NCBI RefSeq assembly: GCF_000219805.1
Contig: NC_015759.1
Coordinates: 248,001 to 312,000, forward strand
Length of the DNA: 64,000 nucleotides
Reading direction: 5' to 3'
Origin: Weissella koreensis KACC 15510
GTDB lineage: Bacteria; Bacillota; Bacilli; Lactobacillales; Lactobacillaceae
Both the position numbers and the translations under genes were made by a program. The notes under the pieces are model-generated. The model saw only the letters and a list, made by a program, of their open reading frames with translations. It was not told the origin of the DNA and searched no databases. Of this stretch, positions 1 through 8,623 are shown one piece after another (position 1 is the first letter of the stretch; every line of letters begins with the position of its first letter).

Positions 1-672
1 ACGCGCACCTAAACTAGCTTTTTTGAACCCTAAGTCCTCTATCCTACCTAATTCTTGCACTGAAAGGCCACCTTCAGGTCCTATCATAAAGCCAATTGAT
101 TTGGCTACCTCTGCATCTTCAATCGATTGAACTAATTGACTTTTTTCACCGGATTTGGCACTTTCTTCCCAAGCTACCACTTTAACCATTTGATCTGGTA
201 AATCAAGCTGTTCGATTTTTTCACAATACTGAACCGTTGGTATTCTTAAACGATGACTCTGTTCAGCTGCCCCTTGAGCAATTTTATTTAAACGTTCGAT
301 TTTACGCGGAGCTTTGCTTCCCCAATGTGCTACCGACCAGTCCGTTTCTACTAAAATAAAATGATGTGCTCCTAATTCCGTCGCTTTTTTTATGACATCA
401 TCAGGTTTATCACCCTTTGTTAATCCTAGAATCAACGTTACTTCCACAGGCAATTCTACAGTTTGCTCTAGAAGTGGTCCCAACTTAACAATTGTTTCCA
501 TATCATCAATTGAAATCACCTCACCCACCCGAATGGTTTGCTGATCATTAAAAACAAACTCAGCCTTTGTACCAATTTTACCACGCAAGACTTTCATCAA
601 ATGATGTTTTATGTCATCTGGTAATTTAACTAAATCATTTTCAGGTATTTCATCTAAAAAATAACGTTGCAT
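1..672 (-). CDS. rsmE: 16S rRNA (uracil1498-N3)-methyltransferase RsmE, 3' end cut by window
   Basis: This reading frame starts at ATG 672 and stays open to base 1, so about 224 codons are visible and the last 20-25 are outside. The start of the protein (MQRYFLDEIPEN) and the motif IGPEGG near the window edge are those of RsmE, a SPOUT-fold SAM-dependent enzyme that methylates N3 of U1498 in 16S rRNA. The IGPEGG loop forms part of the knotted SAM site. The gene begins two bases after the prmA stop and probably shares its transcript; prmA-rsmE is a common pair in Firmicutes. Confidence 0.9.
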   Translation of the reverse strand, partial: MQRYFLDEIPENDLVKLPDDIKHHLMKVLRGKIGTKAEFVFNDQQTIRVGEVISIDDMETIVKLGPLLEQTVELPVEVTLILGLTKGDKPDDVIKKATELGAHHFILVETDWSVAHWGSKAPRKIERLNKIAQGAAEQSHRLRIPTVQYCEKIEQLDLPDQMVKVVAWEESAKSGEKSQLVQSIEDAEVAKSIGFMIGPEGGLSVQELGRIEDLGFKKASLGAR

Positions 673-673
673 A

Positions 674-1630
674 TTATTCTCCTGCAATTTTCAAATGTGC
701 AATTACTCCGTACCAATCACCAATCTGCATAACCTCATCAATAGCATAATTTGCATTAACCAAATTAGTTTTTATAACCTCAATCTTATCAAAATAGATA
801 CCTGATAATAAGAAATCACCACCTGGTTGCAAATATCCCTCCACTTCTGGAATTAACGGTAGCAAAACCTCTGTTAACATATTTGCTACTACCAAATTAT
901 ATTTTTCCGTTTTTGGAACACTTTTTAATAAATCACTAGCTATAACAGATACATCTTTTGCGATCGGATTTAAATCTAAATTAGTCTGAGCTGATCGAAC
1001 CGCCACTTCATCAATATCAGTGGCTAAAATATCTCCCACGCCCAATTGTTTAGCCGCAATACTCAAAACCCCAGATCCCGTCCCGACATCCAAAACGCGT
1101 TCGTTTCCCCGAACTACCATTTCTAAAGCTTGCAGCATCAATTTAGTAGTTGGATGTGTCCCCGTTCCAAAAGCCAAACCAGGATCTAAAACAATTAATT
1201 TCTCCATTTGATCTTGGGGTGTATATTCTTCCCATTTAGGAACGATTGTTAATTGCCGAGTTACACGAACTGGATGATAATACTTTTGCCATTCTGTTTC
1301 CCAATCCTGATCCAACACTACATTTGACGTAACAGTTCCTGGTGCAGCATCTAATCCAAATTCATTTAGTTGTTGCACTTTGTTAGTAATTTCAAGTGTT
1401 ATTTCAGGCAGATGAAGTCCAAATGCAAAGAAGCCAATGACTAATGCTCCATTTTCACGATGTTTTACATCATCCCAATCTATAAAAACAGTTGCATCAT
1501 TTGGTTCAAAGTGATCAACGTCAGCAGAATCTTCAATTTGAACACCTTCAGCCCCTGCTTCCATTAAAATATTACTAACTGCATCAACTGCTTCAGTTTG
1601 AGTCTCCACTTCAATTGTGTGCCAGCTCAT
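674..1630 (-). CDS. prmA: Ribosomal protein L11 methyltransferase PrmA
   Basis: A 318-residue protein of the usual PrmA length. PrmA trimethylates ribosomal protein L11 using SAM. The N-terminal substrate-recognition part begins MSWHTIEVETQTEAVDAV. The catalytic domain has the conserved LDPGLAFGTGTHPTT stretch and the SAM motif VLDVGTGSGVLSIAA, followed by VVANMLTEVLLPLIPE in the NPPY-like position. The ATG at 1630 has GAGG upstream (tgaggaaaataag). rsmE follows directly, so both rRNA and ribosomal protein modification genes are likely co-transcribed. Confidence 0.95.
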   Translation of the reverse strand: MSWHTIEVETQTEAVDAVSNILMEAGAEGVQIEDSADVDHFEPNDATVFIDWDDVKHRENGALVIGFFAFGLHLPEITLEITNKVQQLNEFGLDAAPGTVTSNVVLDQDWETEWQKYYHPVRVTRQLTIVPKWEEYTPQDQMEKLIVLDPGLAFGTGTHPTTKLMLQALEMVVRGNERVLDVGTGSGVLSIAAKQLGVGDILATDIDEVAVRSAQTNLDLNPIAKDVSVIASDLLKSVPKTEKYNLVVANMLTEVLLPLIPEVEGYLQPGGDFLLSGIYFDKIEVIKTNLVNANYAIDEVMQIGDWYGVIAHLKIAGE

Positions 1631-1790
1631 CTTATTTTCCTCACTTAATTTAATTTAATAATATTAAGAATATCATATCATTCTATTTAATACATTCTGA
1701 ATTTTAAAGATAAAATTATCCTTTAATATTTTACTTAACTTTTAAACCATTTTATTTTCTATCAATTTAAAATAATATTTTATTTAAAAA

Positions 1791-1825
1791 TAAAAGCCCG
1801 AATGTCAAATTGACATTCAAGGCCC
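1791..1825 (-). terminator. Terminator of lysP
   Basis: On the minus strand the arms ggccttgaatgtcaa and ttgacattcgggc pair and are followed by TTTTA. It lies about 55 bases after the permease stop, which fits an intrinsic terminator. Confidence 0.75.
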
Positions 1826-1879
1826 ATCTAAGGAAAATAATTCCTTATTTTATTTATAATAATATTTCAAACATTAAGC

Positions 1880-3355
1880 CTATTTTTTAGCCTCACCAAC
1901 AGCTCCTAAATCAATTTCTTCTAATTTTCTTAGTTTAGATTTATTTTTAATCTTATATCCAAAATATAAAAGCAAAAATAAAGGAATTGCCATATAGGTA
2001 GTAATAATACCTTCCCAGTTCCACTCGGAAATTTTTCCATGAAAGGCACTTAAATCTTGTCCGACTACGACAACAATACTCAAGAACAATGCTAGCAATG
2101 GACCGATCGGGAACCATTTAGCATGATATTTCAATTCATGAACTGAATGGTTTTGACGGTGTAGGGCTCGACGGAAACGATAATGTGAAATAGCGATTCC
2201 CATCCAAGCGATAAAACCAGACAATCCAGAAGCGGCTACCAAGTAATAATAAATATTTGGCCCCAAAATGGCAGTTAAAAATGTCAATAAACCTATAAAG
2301 ACTGTTGCCAAAACTGCTGGTACTGGTATTCCTGTTTTACTATTAACTTTACTAAAAATTTTCGGTGCTAACTTAGTTTCACCCATTGACCATAACATTC
2401 TTGATGATGCATATAGACCAGAATTAGCAGCTGAAATAACGGCCGTCAAGATCACAGCATTCATAATCGAAGCAGCTGCAGCAAATCCAGCACGTTTAAA
2501 TACCAAGGTAAAGGGTGACATCGCAATATTACTTTCTGATGACCGTAATAAATTTGGATCTTTGTAATAAATGATGGCCCCAATGATAAAGATAGCTAAA
2601 ATATAAAATATCAAGATTCGCCAAAATACTTGTCGAATCGCCTTTGGAATAGACTTAGTTGGATTTTCTGATTCACCAGCTGTAATTCCAATTAATTCAG
2701 TTCCTTGAAATGAGAATCCTGCAACCATAAAGACAGCTAAAATCCCATTAATTCCGCCTACAAATCCATGTTTACCACCAGCACTCAAATTATGAGCTAC
2801 ATCTGGCTGATAAGTGAAAGCTCCAAATATCATTAAGGCTCCAATAATCAAGAAAGCAATAACTGCAATCACCTTGACCATCGACATCCAAAATTCTGTT
2901 TCACCATATGCTTTAGCCGAAAGTAAATTGATTGATGTAATTAAAACTAATACTAATGCTGACCAAATCCAAGATGGAACATTAGGTAACCAAAAGCCCA
3001 TTACCACACCCACAGTAGCTGCTTCAACTGCAACTGTGATGGCCCAATTAAACCAATAATTCCACCCCATAGCAAATCCAAGGGCCGGTTCAACATACTG
3101 ATCGGCATAAACCGAAAATGATCCCGAAACTGGATTGTTAGTTGCCATCTCACCCAAAGAAGTCATTAGGAAGAAAACCATAATTCCCATAACCCCATAT
3201 GCAGTTAACGCTCCTAGAGGGCCGGCTTGCGAAATTGTAGCTCCAGAAGTAACAAATAAGCCTGTTCCTAATGTTCCTCCTAATGAAATCATCGACAAAT
3301 GTCGTGTTTTCATGGTTCGCTTAAGCTTTTGCGGACTATCACCATTATCTGACAT
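1880..3355 (-). CDS. lysP: Amino acid permease of the APC family, probably lysine-specific (LysP)
   Basis: A 491-residue integral membrane protein with about 12 hydrophobic segments. The N-terminal region (RHLSMISLGGTLGTGLFV, then SGATISQAGPLGA) is the signature of the AAT subfamily of APC amino acid:proton symporters, which includes LysP, GabP and RocE. Its 491-residue length is normal. The family alone does not fix the substrate, but the leader RNA just upstream reads as a lysine riboswitch, so lysine is the best inference. The ATG at 3355 is preceded by AGGATAGGAG. The gene is monocistronic, with its own leader and terminator. Confidence 0.88.
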   Translation of the reverse strand: MSDNGDSPQKLKRTMKTRHLSMISLGGTLGTGLFVTSGATISQAGPLGALTAYGVMGIMVFFLMTSLGEMATNNPVSGSFSVYADQYVEPALGFAMGWNYWFNWAITVAVEAATVGVVMGFWLPNVPSWIWSALVLVLITSINLLSAKAYGETEFWMSMVKVIAVIAFLIIGALMIFGAFTYQPDVAHNLSAGGKHGFVGGINGILAVFMVAGFSFQGTELIGITAGESENPTKSIPKAIRQVFWRILIFYILAIFIIGAIIYYKDPNLLRSSESNIAMSPFTLVFKRAGFAAAASIMNAVILTAVISAANSGLYASSRMLWSMGETKLAPKIFSKVNSKTGIPVPAVLATVFIGLLTFLTAILGPNIYYYLVAASGLSGFIAWMGIAISHYRFRRALHRQNHSVHELKYHAKWFPIGPLLALFLSIVVVVGQDLSAFHGKISEWNWEGIITTYMAIPLFLLLYFGYKIKNKSKLRKLEEIDLGAVGEAKK

Positions 3356-3408
3356 AAAAAGTCTCCTATCCTTTTATTCATAACACAATATAGTATATTT
3401 AAACAAAT

Positions 3409-3458
3409 AAAAAGCCTACGAAATACTATGTAAGATTGTTACATAACGTTTCGCAGAC
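3409..3458 (-). terminator. Regulated terminator of the lysine riboswitch
   Basis: On the minus strand gtctgcgaaacgttatgta and tacatagtatttcgtaggc form a long hairpin with a short loop, followed by TTTTTATTTG. It sits between the lysine aptamer and the lysP start, where the expression platform should be. Lysine binding is expected to favour this hairpin and stop transcription. Confidence 0.8.
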
Positions 3459-3477
3459 TTATTTAAAGTCAATTCGA

Positions 3478-3652
3478 TAGGAATCATCGATAAGCGCTCC
3501 GTAATGTATCATTACGACAATCTAGTTGCTATTAACACCTAGACCAATGAAAAATATGTCTATTTTCCATTTCGGCAATATCCCCTTTCTTTAGTCTCTA
3601 AGCCTACCAGCTCCGCTAAATAATGATGTCAATTGCGACCTCTAATCTTTAT
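3478..3652 (-). promoter_or_regulatory. Lysine riboswitch (L box) aptamer upstream of lysP
   Basis: Read on the minus strand, the region holds the conserved L-box pieces in order: AGAGGTCGC at 3643-3635, GGAGCTGGTAGGC, AAAGGGGATATTGCCGAA, GGTCTAGGTG, the GATTGTCGTAATG hairpin and the closing GGAGCGCTTATCG. This matches the Firmicutes lysine riboswitch, which closes lysC, lysP or yvsH genes when lysine is plentiful. A terminator hairpin follows. Assignment is by eye; a covariance model search would confirm it. Confidence 0.85.
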
Positions 3653-3711
3653 TCGTTTATAATAGCAAATTATACTTTGCTATATAATATATGTCAATTA
3701 TTAAATAATTA

Positions 3712-4071
3712 TTACTTTTGACTAATTCCAAAAATCATCGCAACAATCAATATCAGCAAAACTAATGATGTAATCCACATGTAAGTCCAATCTTTAACCT
3801 TCATAAAAGCAAACACAGAGGTTAAAACTCGTATCACTGGCGTTAGAATGAGGACAAACAATCCACCCATAAGCCATGCATTGGGCTGTAACACTAAAAT
3901 TCCACTTAAAATTTTATTTAATTCAAGATATGAATAGTATGGAATAATCTCTTTATTATTCCTAAAGACTAAGAGCAAGCAACCAAATAGCATTAACCCG
4001 ATAGAAATTGCTACTCCAACACGCAATATTTTACCGATAATTAATTCCAATCGACTCATTTCATCTTTCAT
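3712..4071 (-). CDS. DUF1634 family membrane protein
   Basis: A 119-residue protein with three strong hydrophobic segments (about residues 15-32, 61-86 and 96-116). It begins directly at the stop of the TauE/SafE gene (TAATG overlap). DUF1634 proteins are commonly encoded directly after TauE/SafE permeases and are thought to be partners of that transporter. No catalytic motif is visible and its own role is unknown. The pairing is the main evidence for a transport-related job. Confidence 0.75.
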   Translation of the reverse strand: MKDEMSRLELIIGKILRVGVAISIGLMLFGCLLLVFRNNKEIIPYYSYLELNKILSGILVLQPNAWLMGGLFVLILTPVIRVLTSVFAFMKVKDWTYMWITSLVLLILIVAMIFGISQK

Positions 4072-4910
4072 TAGCCTATCCCCAACCCCTTCAAGATTAA
4101 CTGTAACGCCATCAATAACACAAATGGTATAAAAATTTGGCGAATTAACTTAGCTGGTAAATGTTGCATTAATCGAGCTCCAATGGAAGACCCTACGATA
4201 ATTCCTAAAGCAATTGGTACTGCAATTACTGGCTGAATCATCCCACTGAAAAAATAAATCACAGCCGAGGCCGCTGCAGTAACTCCCATCATTAGATTAG
4301 AAGTTGACGTTGAAGGCTTAAGTGGCATTTTCATTACGCCATCCATCGCCATCACTTTGAAAGCACCTGAGCCAATTCCAAGCAATCCAGATGCAATACC
4401 AGCTCCAAACATAACGGCTGCTCCCCCTGGAACATTCTTCAAAGAATAACTTACATATTTTTTAATGTTTTTATCATAATATGATCCATTTAATTGTAGT
4501 TTTTCAGCTAAATCATCATGATTAACCTCAATTTTTTCATAATTTTTTGCCCGTAATTTCTTCCACATATTCCAAGCTTGAAATATCAATAAAGCTCCAA
4601 ATAGGAAATATAGAACTACTCCATTAAAATAACCGGTTAATAAAGCCCCGATTAATGCTCCAACAGTAGTAAATATTTCTAAAAACATGGCAACTCTAAG
4701 GTTTAAAACATCATCTTTTAAAAATGCAATGGATGAACCAGAAGAAGTTGCGATAACCGCAATAATTGATGCTGCAATTGCATATTTAATATCAACACCC
4801 ATTAAGGTTAACGCCGGCGTTATTAAAATACCCCCACCTAATCCTAAAATGGAACCTATTAAGCCTGCAATAATACCAACTAATAACATTATCATTGCTT
4901 GTGTAAGCAT
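4071..4910 (-). CDS. TauE/SafE family sulfite/anion exporter
   Basis: A 279-residue membrane protein with about eight hydrophobic helices in two repeated halves. Each half starts with a glycine-rich segment (GLIGSILGLGGGILITPAL and GIASGLLGIGSGAFKV), the hallmark of the TauE/SafE (DUF81) family. Members move sulfite, sulfoacetate or other small anions, and the substrate here cannot be told. A charged cytoplasmic linker lies near residues 115-150. GAGG stands before the ATG at 4910. It overlaps the DUF1634 gene downstream, so the two form one transcription unit behind the mreC terminator. Confidence 0.85.
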   Translation of the reverse strand: MLTQAMIMLLVGIIAGLIGSILGLGGGILITPALTLMGVDIKYAIAASIIAVIATSSGSSIAFLKDDVLNLRVAMFLEIFTTVGALIGALLTGYFNGVVLYFLFGALLIFQAWNMWKKLRAKNYEKIEVNHDDLAEKLQLNGSYYDKNIKKYVSYSLKNVPGGAAVMFGAGIASGLLGIGSGAFKVMAMDGVMKMPLKPSTSTSNLMMGVTAAASAVIYFFSGMIQPVIAVPIALGIIVGSSIGARLMQHLPAKLIRQIFIPFVLLMALQLILKGLGIG

Positions 4911-4935
4911 TTTTAATCCTCATTTTCTTTACTCG

Positions 4936-4973
4936 AAAAAACAAGAGATTTGGAACAATTCCAAACCTCTTGT
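4936..4973 (-). terminator. Terminator after mreC
   Basis: On the minus strand acaagaggtttgga and tccaaatctcttgt pair with a short loop and are followed by a T run. It closes the mreBC unit before the TauE/SafE gene, so no mreD is co-transcribed. Confidence 0.75.
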
Positions 4974-5000
4974 AATTAATTTCAATGATCAAGTATGTAG

Positions 5001-5849
5001 TTACTTCTGAATAGCAACAGAAACAACTGGAATATTATTGAAATTCATTGAAGGTTTGATATAGATTTTCTTTGACAAACCATAATCATTCGCTTCAACT
5101 GAGCTAACTGTTCCAACAAATAATCCTGCTGGAGTAACTCCGCCTAATCCTGATGTAGTAACTTTATCTCCAGGTTTGATTTCAACATCTGAAGTAACAT
5201 ATTCCATTAAAATTTTATTCTTAGTCTGATTAAATCCAGTAATTAGTCCATCAACCATTTGTCCCTTGTCAGTTGCAATACGAATCGCAAATCGATTTGC
5301 GGTTTGACTATTATCTGACAACAATTCAACCTTTGAACTGGTATTTGAAACCTGTGAAATTCGACCAACCAAACCACCTGACCCCATGACTGGCATATTC
5401 TTCTTAATTCCAGCATTTGACCCCTGATCAATCACCAATTGAGTTTGCCAATTTACAGGTGAACGTGAAATAACTGAGGCATTCACTAAGGAATAGTCTG
5501 TTAATGTATCTGTTAATTTAAGTTGATCTTTTAACGCTTTATTTTCTGAGCGCATAACTTGTAGTTGAACTTTAGCTTGTGCTAATTCGTCCACCTTCGC
5601 ACTCATTTGTTTATTTTCTTGATAGGTACTAATTAGATTATCAATACTGTTAAAACCATGTTGTACACCACCAACTGGAATGGACACTGTATTGGAAATC
5701 CAACTAGTAACATCGTTTAACATTCGATTTGGCATTGATGGTCCTTTATCAGAACGCAATGAATACGAACTAAATGTCAAAACACCTAGAGTCAAAATTG
5801 TAATAATAACCCCAATTACTAATCGTCGTGCCGTAAATATTTTTTTCAT
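5001..5849 (-). CDS. mreC: Rod shape-determining protein MreC
   Basis: A 282-residue bitopic membrane protein. It has a short cytoplasmic tail, one membrane helix (about residues 11-28), a coiled-coil stretch (about residues 70-110, rich in K/Q/E heptads) and the C-terminal beta-barrel MreC domain with INQGSNAGIKKNMPV-like and PGDKVTTSGLGGV segments. MreC links cytoplasmic MreB to the wall synthesis enzymes in the elongation machinery. It lies 54 bases downstream of mreB. In most lactobacilli mreD comes next, but here a terminator and an exporter gene follow. Confidence 0.93.
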   Translation of the reverse strand: MKKIFTARRLVIGVIITILTLGVLTFSSYSLRSDKGPSMPNRMLNDVTSWISNTVSIPVGGVQHGFNSIDNLISTYQENKQMSAKVDELAQAKVQLQVMRSENKALKDQLKLTDTLTDYSLVNASVISRSPVNWQTQLVIDQGSNAGIKKNMPVMGSGGLVGRISQVSNTSSKVELLSDNSQTANRFAIRIATDKGQMVDGLITGFNQTKNKILMEYVTSDVEIKPGDKVTTSGLGGVTPAGLFVGTVSSVEANDYGLSKKIYIKPSMNFNNIPVVSVAIQK

Positions 5850-5903
5850 TACAATACCCTTTTTTCAGTTCCACTTTCTTAAGCGAATCCGGTCCCTCCA
5901 GGA

Positions 5904-6908
5904 TTAATTGTTTTTCATTGCATCAATTGACTTCAACGCTTCTCCAGTACCGATCGCCACAGCTTCCAATGGATCATTCGCAATAAACACCGGCACTTTA
6001 GTCTGTTCTGAGATCACTTCATCAATATTTTTTAACAAAGCGCCCCCCCCAGTCAGTACAATTCCATGATCAATAATATCGGCTGCAATTTCAGGTGAAG
6101 TTTCTTCTAGGGTTTCTTTAATCGCAATAATAATTTCTGCGATCACATCACGTATAGATGTAGCCACATCCACGGCCGTAATTTCGATTGTTTTAGGCAA
6201 ACCAGTCACTAAATCACGTCCCCGAGCACTACTTGATGGCATTTCTTTTGCAGATTCAATATCAGCTGATCCGATTTCCATCTTTAAGCGTTCTGCTGTC
6301 TGTTCCCCAATCAAAACTGAGTACTTTTGGCGAATATATGATGCAATTGATTCATCTAACCGATCACCCGCTAAACGAATCGAACGAGATGAAACAATCC
6401 CCCCAAGTGAGATCGTCGCAACATCAGTTGTTCCACCACCCATATCAACGACCATTGAACCAGTTGGCTCTGATACAGGCAATCCAGCACCTACAGCAGC
6501 AGCAAATGGTTCCTCAATTACATAAGCATCTCTGGCACCAGCTACCCGAGCAGCATCAATCACAGCTCGTTTTTCAACTGCCGTTACACCTGAAGGAACT
6601 CCTACAGTAACATAAGGTTTTGAACCATAACCCGATAATGCAGTTCCTAAATAATGTTTGAGCATTTCTACCGTGGTGTCGTAATCAGCAATTACACCAT
6701 CGCGCATTGGACGAATAGCATTAATTGATCCAGGAGTACGTCCAAGCATATCTTTGGCAGCAGACCCCACAGCAACAACCTTATTTGTTTTCTTATTTCT
6801 TGCTACAACGGTGGGTTCTCGAAGTACAATACCCTTCCCCTCAATGTAGACAAGTGTATTAACAGTTCCTAAATCGATTCCTACATTTCGAGTTCCAAAT
6901 GAAAACAC
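5904..6908 (-). CDS. mreB: Rod shape-determining protein MreB (actin-like)
   Basis: An actin-fold ATPase that forms filaments under the membrane and directs side-wall synthesis. The phosphate-1 motif [12 protein letters not shown], phosphate-2 motif [12 protein letters not shown] and adenosine motif [12 protein letters not shown] are all present. The open frame extends to a GTG at 6917, but the GTG at 6908 gives the usual N-terminus [14 protein letters not shown] and has gtgggtg six bases before it, so 6908 is preferred (334 residues). mreC follows. The run of eight G in the adenosine motif simply encodes glycines. Confidence 0.94.
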   Translation of the reverse strand: MFSFGTRNVGIDLGTVNTLVYIEGKGIVLREPTVVARNKKTNKVVAVGSAAKDMLGRTPGSINAIRPMRDGVIADYDTTVEMLKHYLGTALSGYGSKPYVTVGVPSGVTAVEKRAVIDAARVAGARDAYVIEEPFAAAVGAGLPVSEPTGSMVVDMGGGTTDVATISLGGIVSSRSIRLAGDRLDESIASYIRQKYSVLIGEQTAERLKMEIGSADIESAKEMPSSSARGRDLVTGLPKTIEITAVDVATSIRDVIAEIIIAIKETLEETSPEIAADIIDHGIVLTGGGALLKNIDEVISEQTKVPVFIANDPLEAVAIGTGEALKSIDAMKNN

Positions 6909-7155
6909 AACAATCACCCACTTTTCTCTATAATCTGATCTTATCCAATAATAGTTTAAATTTTATCACAAATATGACTTGTCTTCCAATTAAATATCAT
7001 AATAATTATGCCAGCTTGTAAACTTATTCTACACCGTTTATGAAGCACAAACTATCCCCAATGTTAACGACCTTTTTTAGACTGATTTTACTATCAAAAT
7101 TAAGTCTATAATTATTAAACTAATTCCAGGATAATATAATTGTAATTCGCACCTA

Positions 7156-7572
7156 CTATTGATTAAAAATCGATGTATCAAAATTCCATAATTCCATAAT
7201 TGTTCTTACGTCATAATGTAATGAAAAACTGCAATAGTCTACTTGACTGATGATAATGAAGTCTTGTACGTGAATTTGCATTAAGGTTCCACAAATTGCA
7301 ATTTGGCGAGCCGTTTTTAGATCCGATTGTGATGGCGATAAATTTCCGCTAGGATGATTATGTATTAAAATCAAAGCATAAGCATTTAAGGCAATGGCAT
7401 TTCTAAATACATCACGTGGATGAATTTGGACATTAGCCAAGCTTCCTTTAGCGACACAAAAATCGCCAATAATTTGTGCTTGTGTATTTAGATAGACAGC
7501 CCAACACTCCTCTTGTGGTTCTGATCCTAACTTTATTTGATATTGTTGGATTAATTTATTTGTTTTTCCCAT
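7156..7572 (-). CDS. Short RadC-like JAB/MPN domain protein
   Basis: About 138 residues holding only the JAB/MPN metalloprotease-like domain of the RadC (UPF0758) family. The full JAMM set is present: a glutamate in QEECW, HNHPSG and a serine-aspartate ten residues on (SPSQSD). The N-terminal helix-hairpin-helix half of ordinary RadC (about 220 residues) is absent. The ATG at 7572 follows CCGGAGGGATAATA, a good ribosome site, so it is preferred to the upstream TTG at 7593. radC next to mreB is common in Firmicutes, which suggests a shortened form rather than a foreign gene. The function of RadC proteins is unsettled. Confidence 0.8.
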   Translation of the reverse strand: MGKTNKLIQQYQIKLGSEPQEECWAVYLNTQAQIIGDFCVAKGSLANVQIHPRDVFRNAIALNAYALILIHNHPSGNLSPSQSDLKTARQIAICGTLMQIHVQDFIIISQVDYCSFSLHYDVRTIMELWNFDTSIFNQ

Positions 7573-7679
7573 TATTATCCCTCCGGTTAACAATCATTTT
7601 TATACACATTAGTAAGGATCGAGAAAATATATTTTATCCAAAATAAAAATAAATTTATGCTATAATTATAGTCGTATTT

Positions 7680-7763
7680 GCCACTGTGGCGGAACTGGTA
7701 GACGCGCATCGTTCAGATCGATGTGAGAGTATTCTCGTGCAGGTTCGACTCCTGTCAGTGGCA
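7680..7763 (+). tRNA. tRNA-Leu (anticodon CAG)
   Basis: The 84-base gene folds as a class II tRNA. Acceptor arms gccactg and cagtggc pair and are followed by the discriminator A. The D arm is ggcggaactggtagacgc, the anticodon stem catcg/cgatg encloses ttcagat with CAG, and a long variable arm (tgagagtattctcg) precedes the T arm aggttcgactcct. No CCA is encoded. A -10 like TATAAT stands at 7655-7660. It is one of very few plus-strand genes here, and the DNA following its 3' end looks like a decayed insertion. Confidence 0.95.
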
Positions 7764-7789
7764 TTTTGGCATAATTCGTTGATTTTACA

Positions 7790-7832
7790 AAACCCCACCA
7801 TATCAGCCTAGACGTTGATGTGATGGGGTTTT
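7790..7832 (+). terminator. Terminator after tRNA-Leu
   Basis: aaaccccaccatatca and tgatgtgatggggtttt form a 16-pair stem with one mismatch around a ten-base loop. The stem has A runs on one side and T runs on the other, so it could stop transcription from both strands. Confidence 0.8.
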
Positions 7833-8623
7833 ACTGTGCTTTCTGTTTTTCGCTTTTCCCGTTGTTCCCCATTAAAAACCACTAATAACCATACCATTTG
7901 CTACAAATTTGCTACAAATTGATACACCATTTTAAGCTTGTTAATGCCGTTTTGAATGTAAACAAAAAACTGACGACAACTTCATAAGTTTAACTGAACC
8001 TGCAGACGTAGATTGGAATACTATCCTTTCATAAAAAAGAATGGCTATGGTCAGCAACTATTTAAATAATATAAAAAAGTATTGATAGCTACGTTAAAAA
8101 GTTGTGAAAGGCTTAAACGATGTGAAAAGGACTTGAAGCTCGTAAGTGTCACTTGTGTCCCTCATTAAGATGAATTTATTAATTATACATACTTAAATGA
8201 TATTCCATTAAATCAATGAGATTGTTCAGACACTGGTCCATTTTTACCAGCCACAGCCTTTACTAAAGAGTTATAATTATAAATATATAAATTCCAATTC
8301 TTCAATTGCGATATTTTTCACTTGTAATACGAAATATAGCATATTAAAGATAGTATTCCCCCGATTTCATTGATTGTGTAGATAGACAAGAAAAAAGGAA
8401 TGTTCACTATTAAGCTGCTACTATGTTATGCAAGTTTTTTCAAAATACATCAGTTGAATAATAGAAAACGTACTAATTTAATAAAAAGATTTAAGCTACC
8501 ATTTATGTTTTAAGATATTGTTACAAAGGTACATATTAATTGTAATTAAGAGTTATTCTTTTAGTTTAACTTGTGAAAATATGTGCTAAGTATCCACATT
8601 AAAAGACTTGAGGAGCAGGTATT
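7833..8623. other. Gene-poor AT-rich stretch, probably degraded mobile DNA
   Basis: No open frame with a ribosome site is found. The minus strand at about 7870-7925 encodes a short, repeated tail (SKFVANGMVI-like) where ttgctacaaa occurs twice in tandem, resembling the 3' end of a phage-type integrase. At about 7981-8167 two frames contain protein-like fragments interrupted by stops, one reading NGYGQQLFK, which resembles an acetyltransferase coenzyme A loop. These are weak signals of decayed genes after a tRNA, a common integration site. Confidence 0.35.
8580..8598 (+). repeat. Left copy of 19-bp direct repeat flanking the HsdR-N-type gene
   Basis: tatgtgctaagtatccaca at this place matches tacgtgctaaatatccaca at 9751-9769 in 17 of 19 positions, in the same orientation. 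Only the nuclease gene lies between the copies. Confidence 0.7.

Noticed and set aside
3380..3400. atagtatatttaaac near lysP as a fifth PadR-type operator
   Set aside because: Only one arm matches; the GTAT/ATAC dyad at eight-base spacing is absent.
6047..6056. Run of eight C (G on coding strand) in mreB, a possible slippage site
   Set aside because: It encodes the glycines of the conserved adenosine-binding motif and the frame is intact; phase variation of this core shape gene is implausible.
6233..6610. Plus-strand open frame of 125 codons rich in Q, L and H inside mreB
   Set aside because: Composition is that expected from the antisense of an Ala/Gly-rich gene, and mreB itself is certain.
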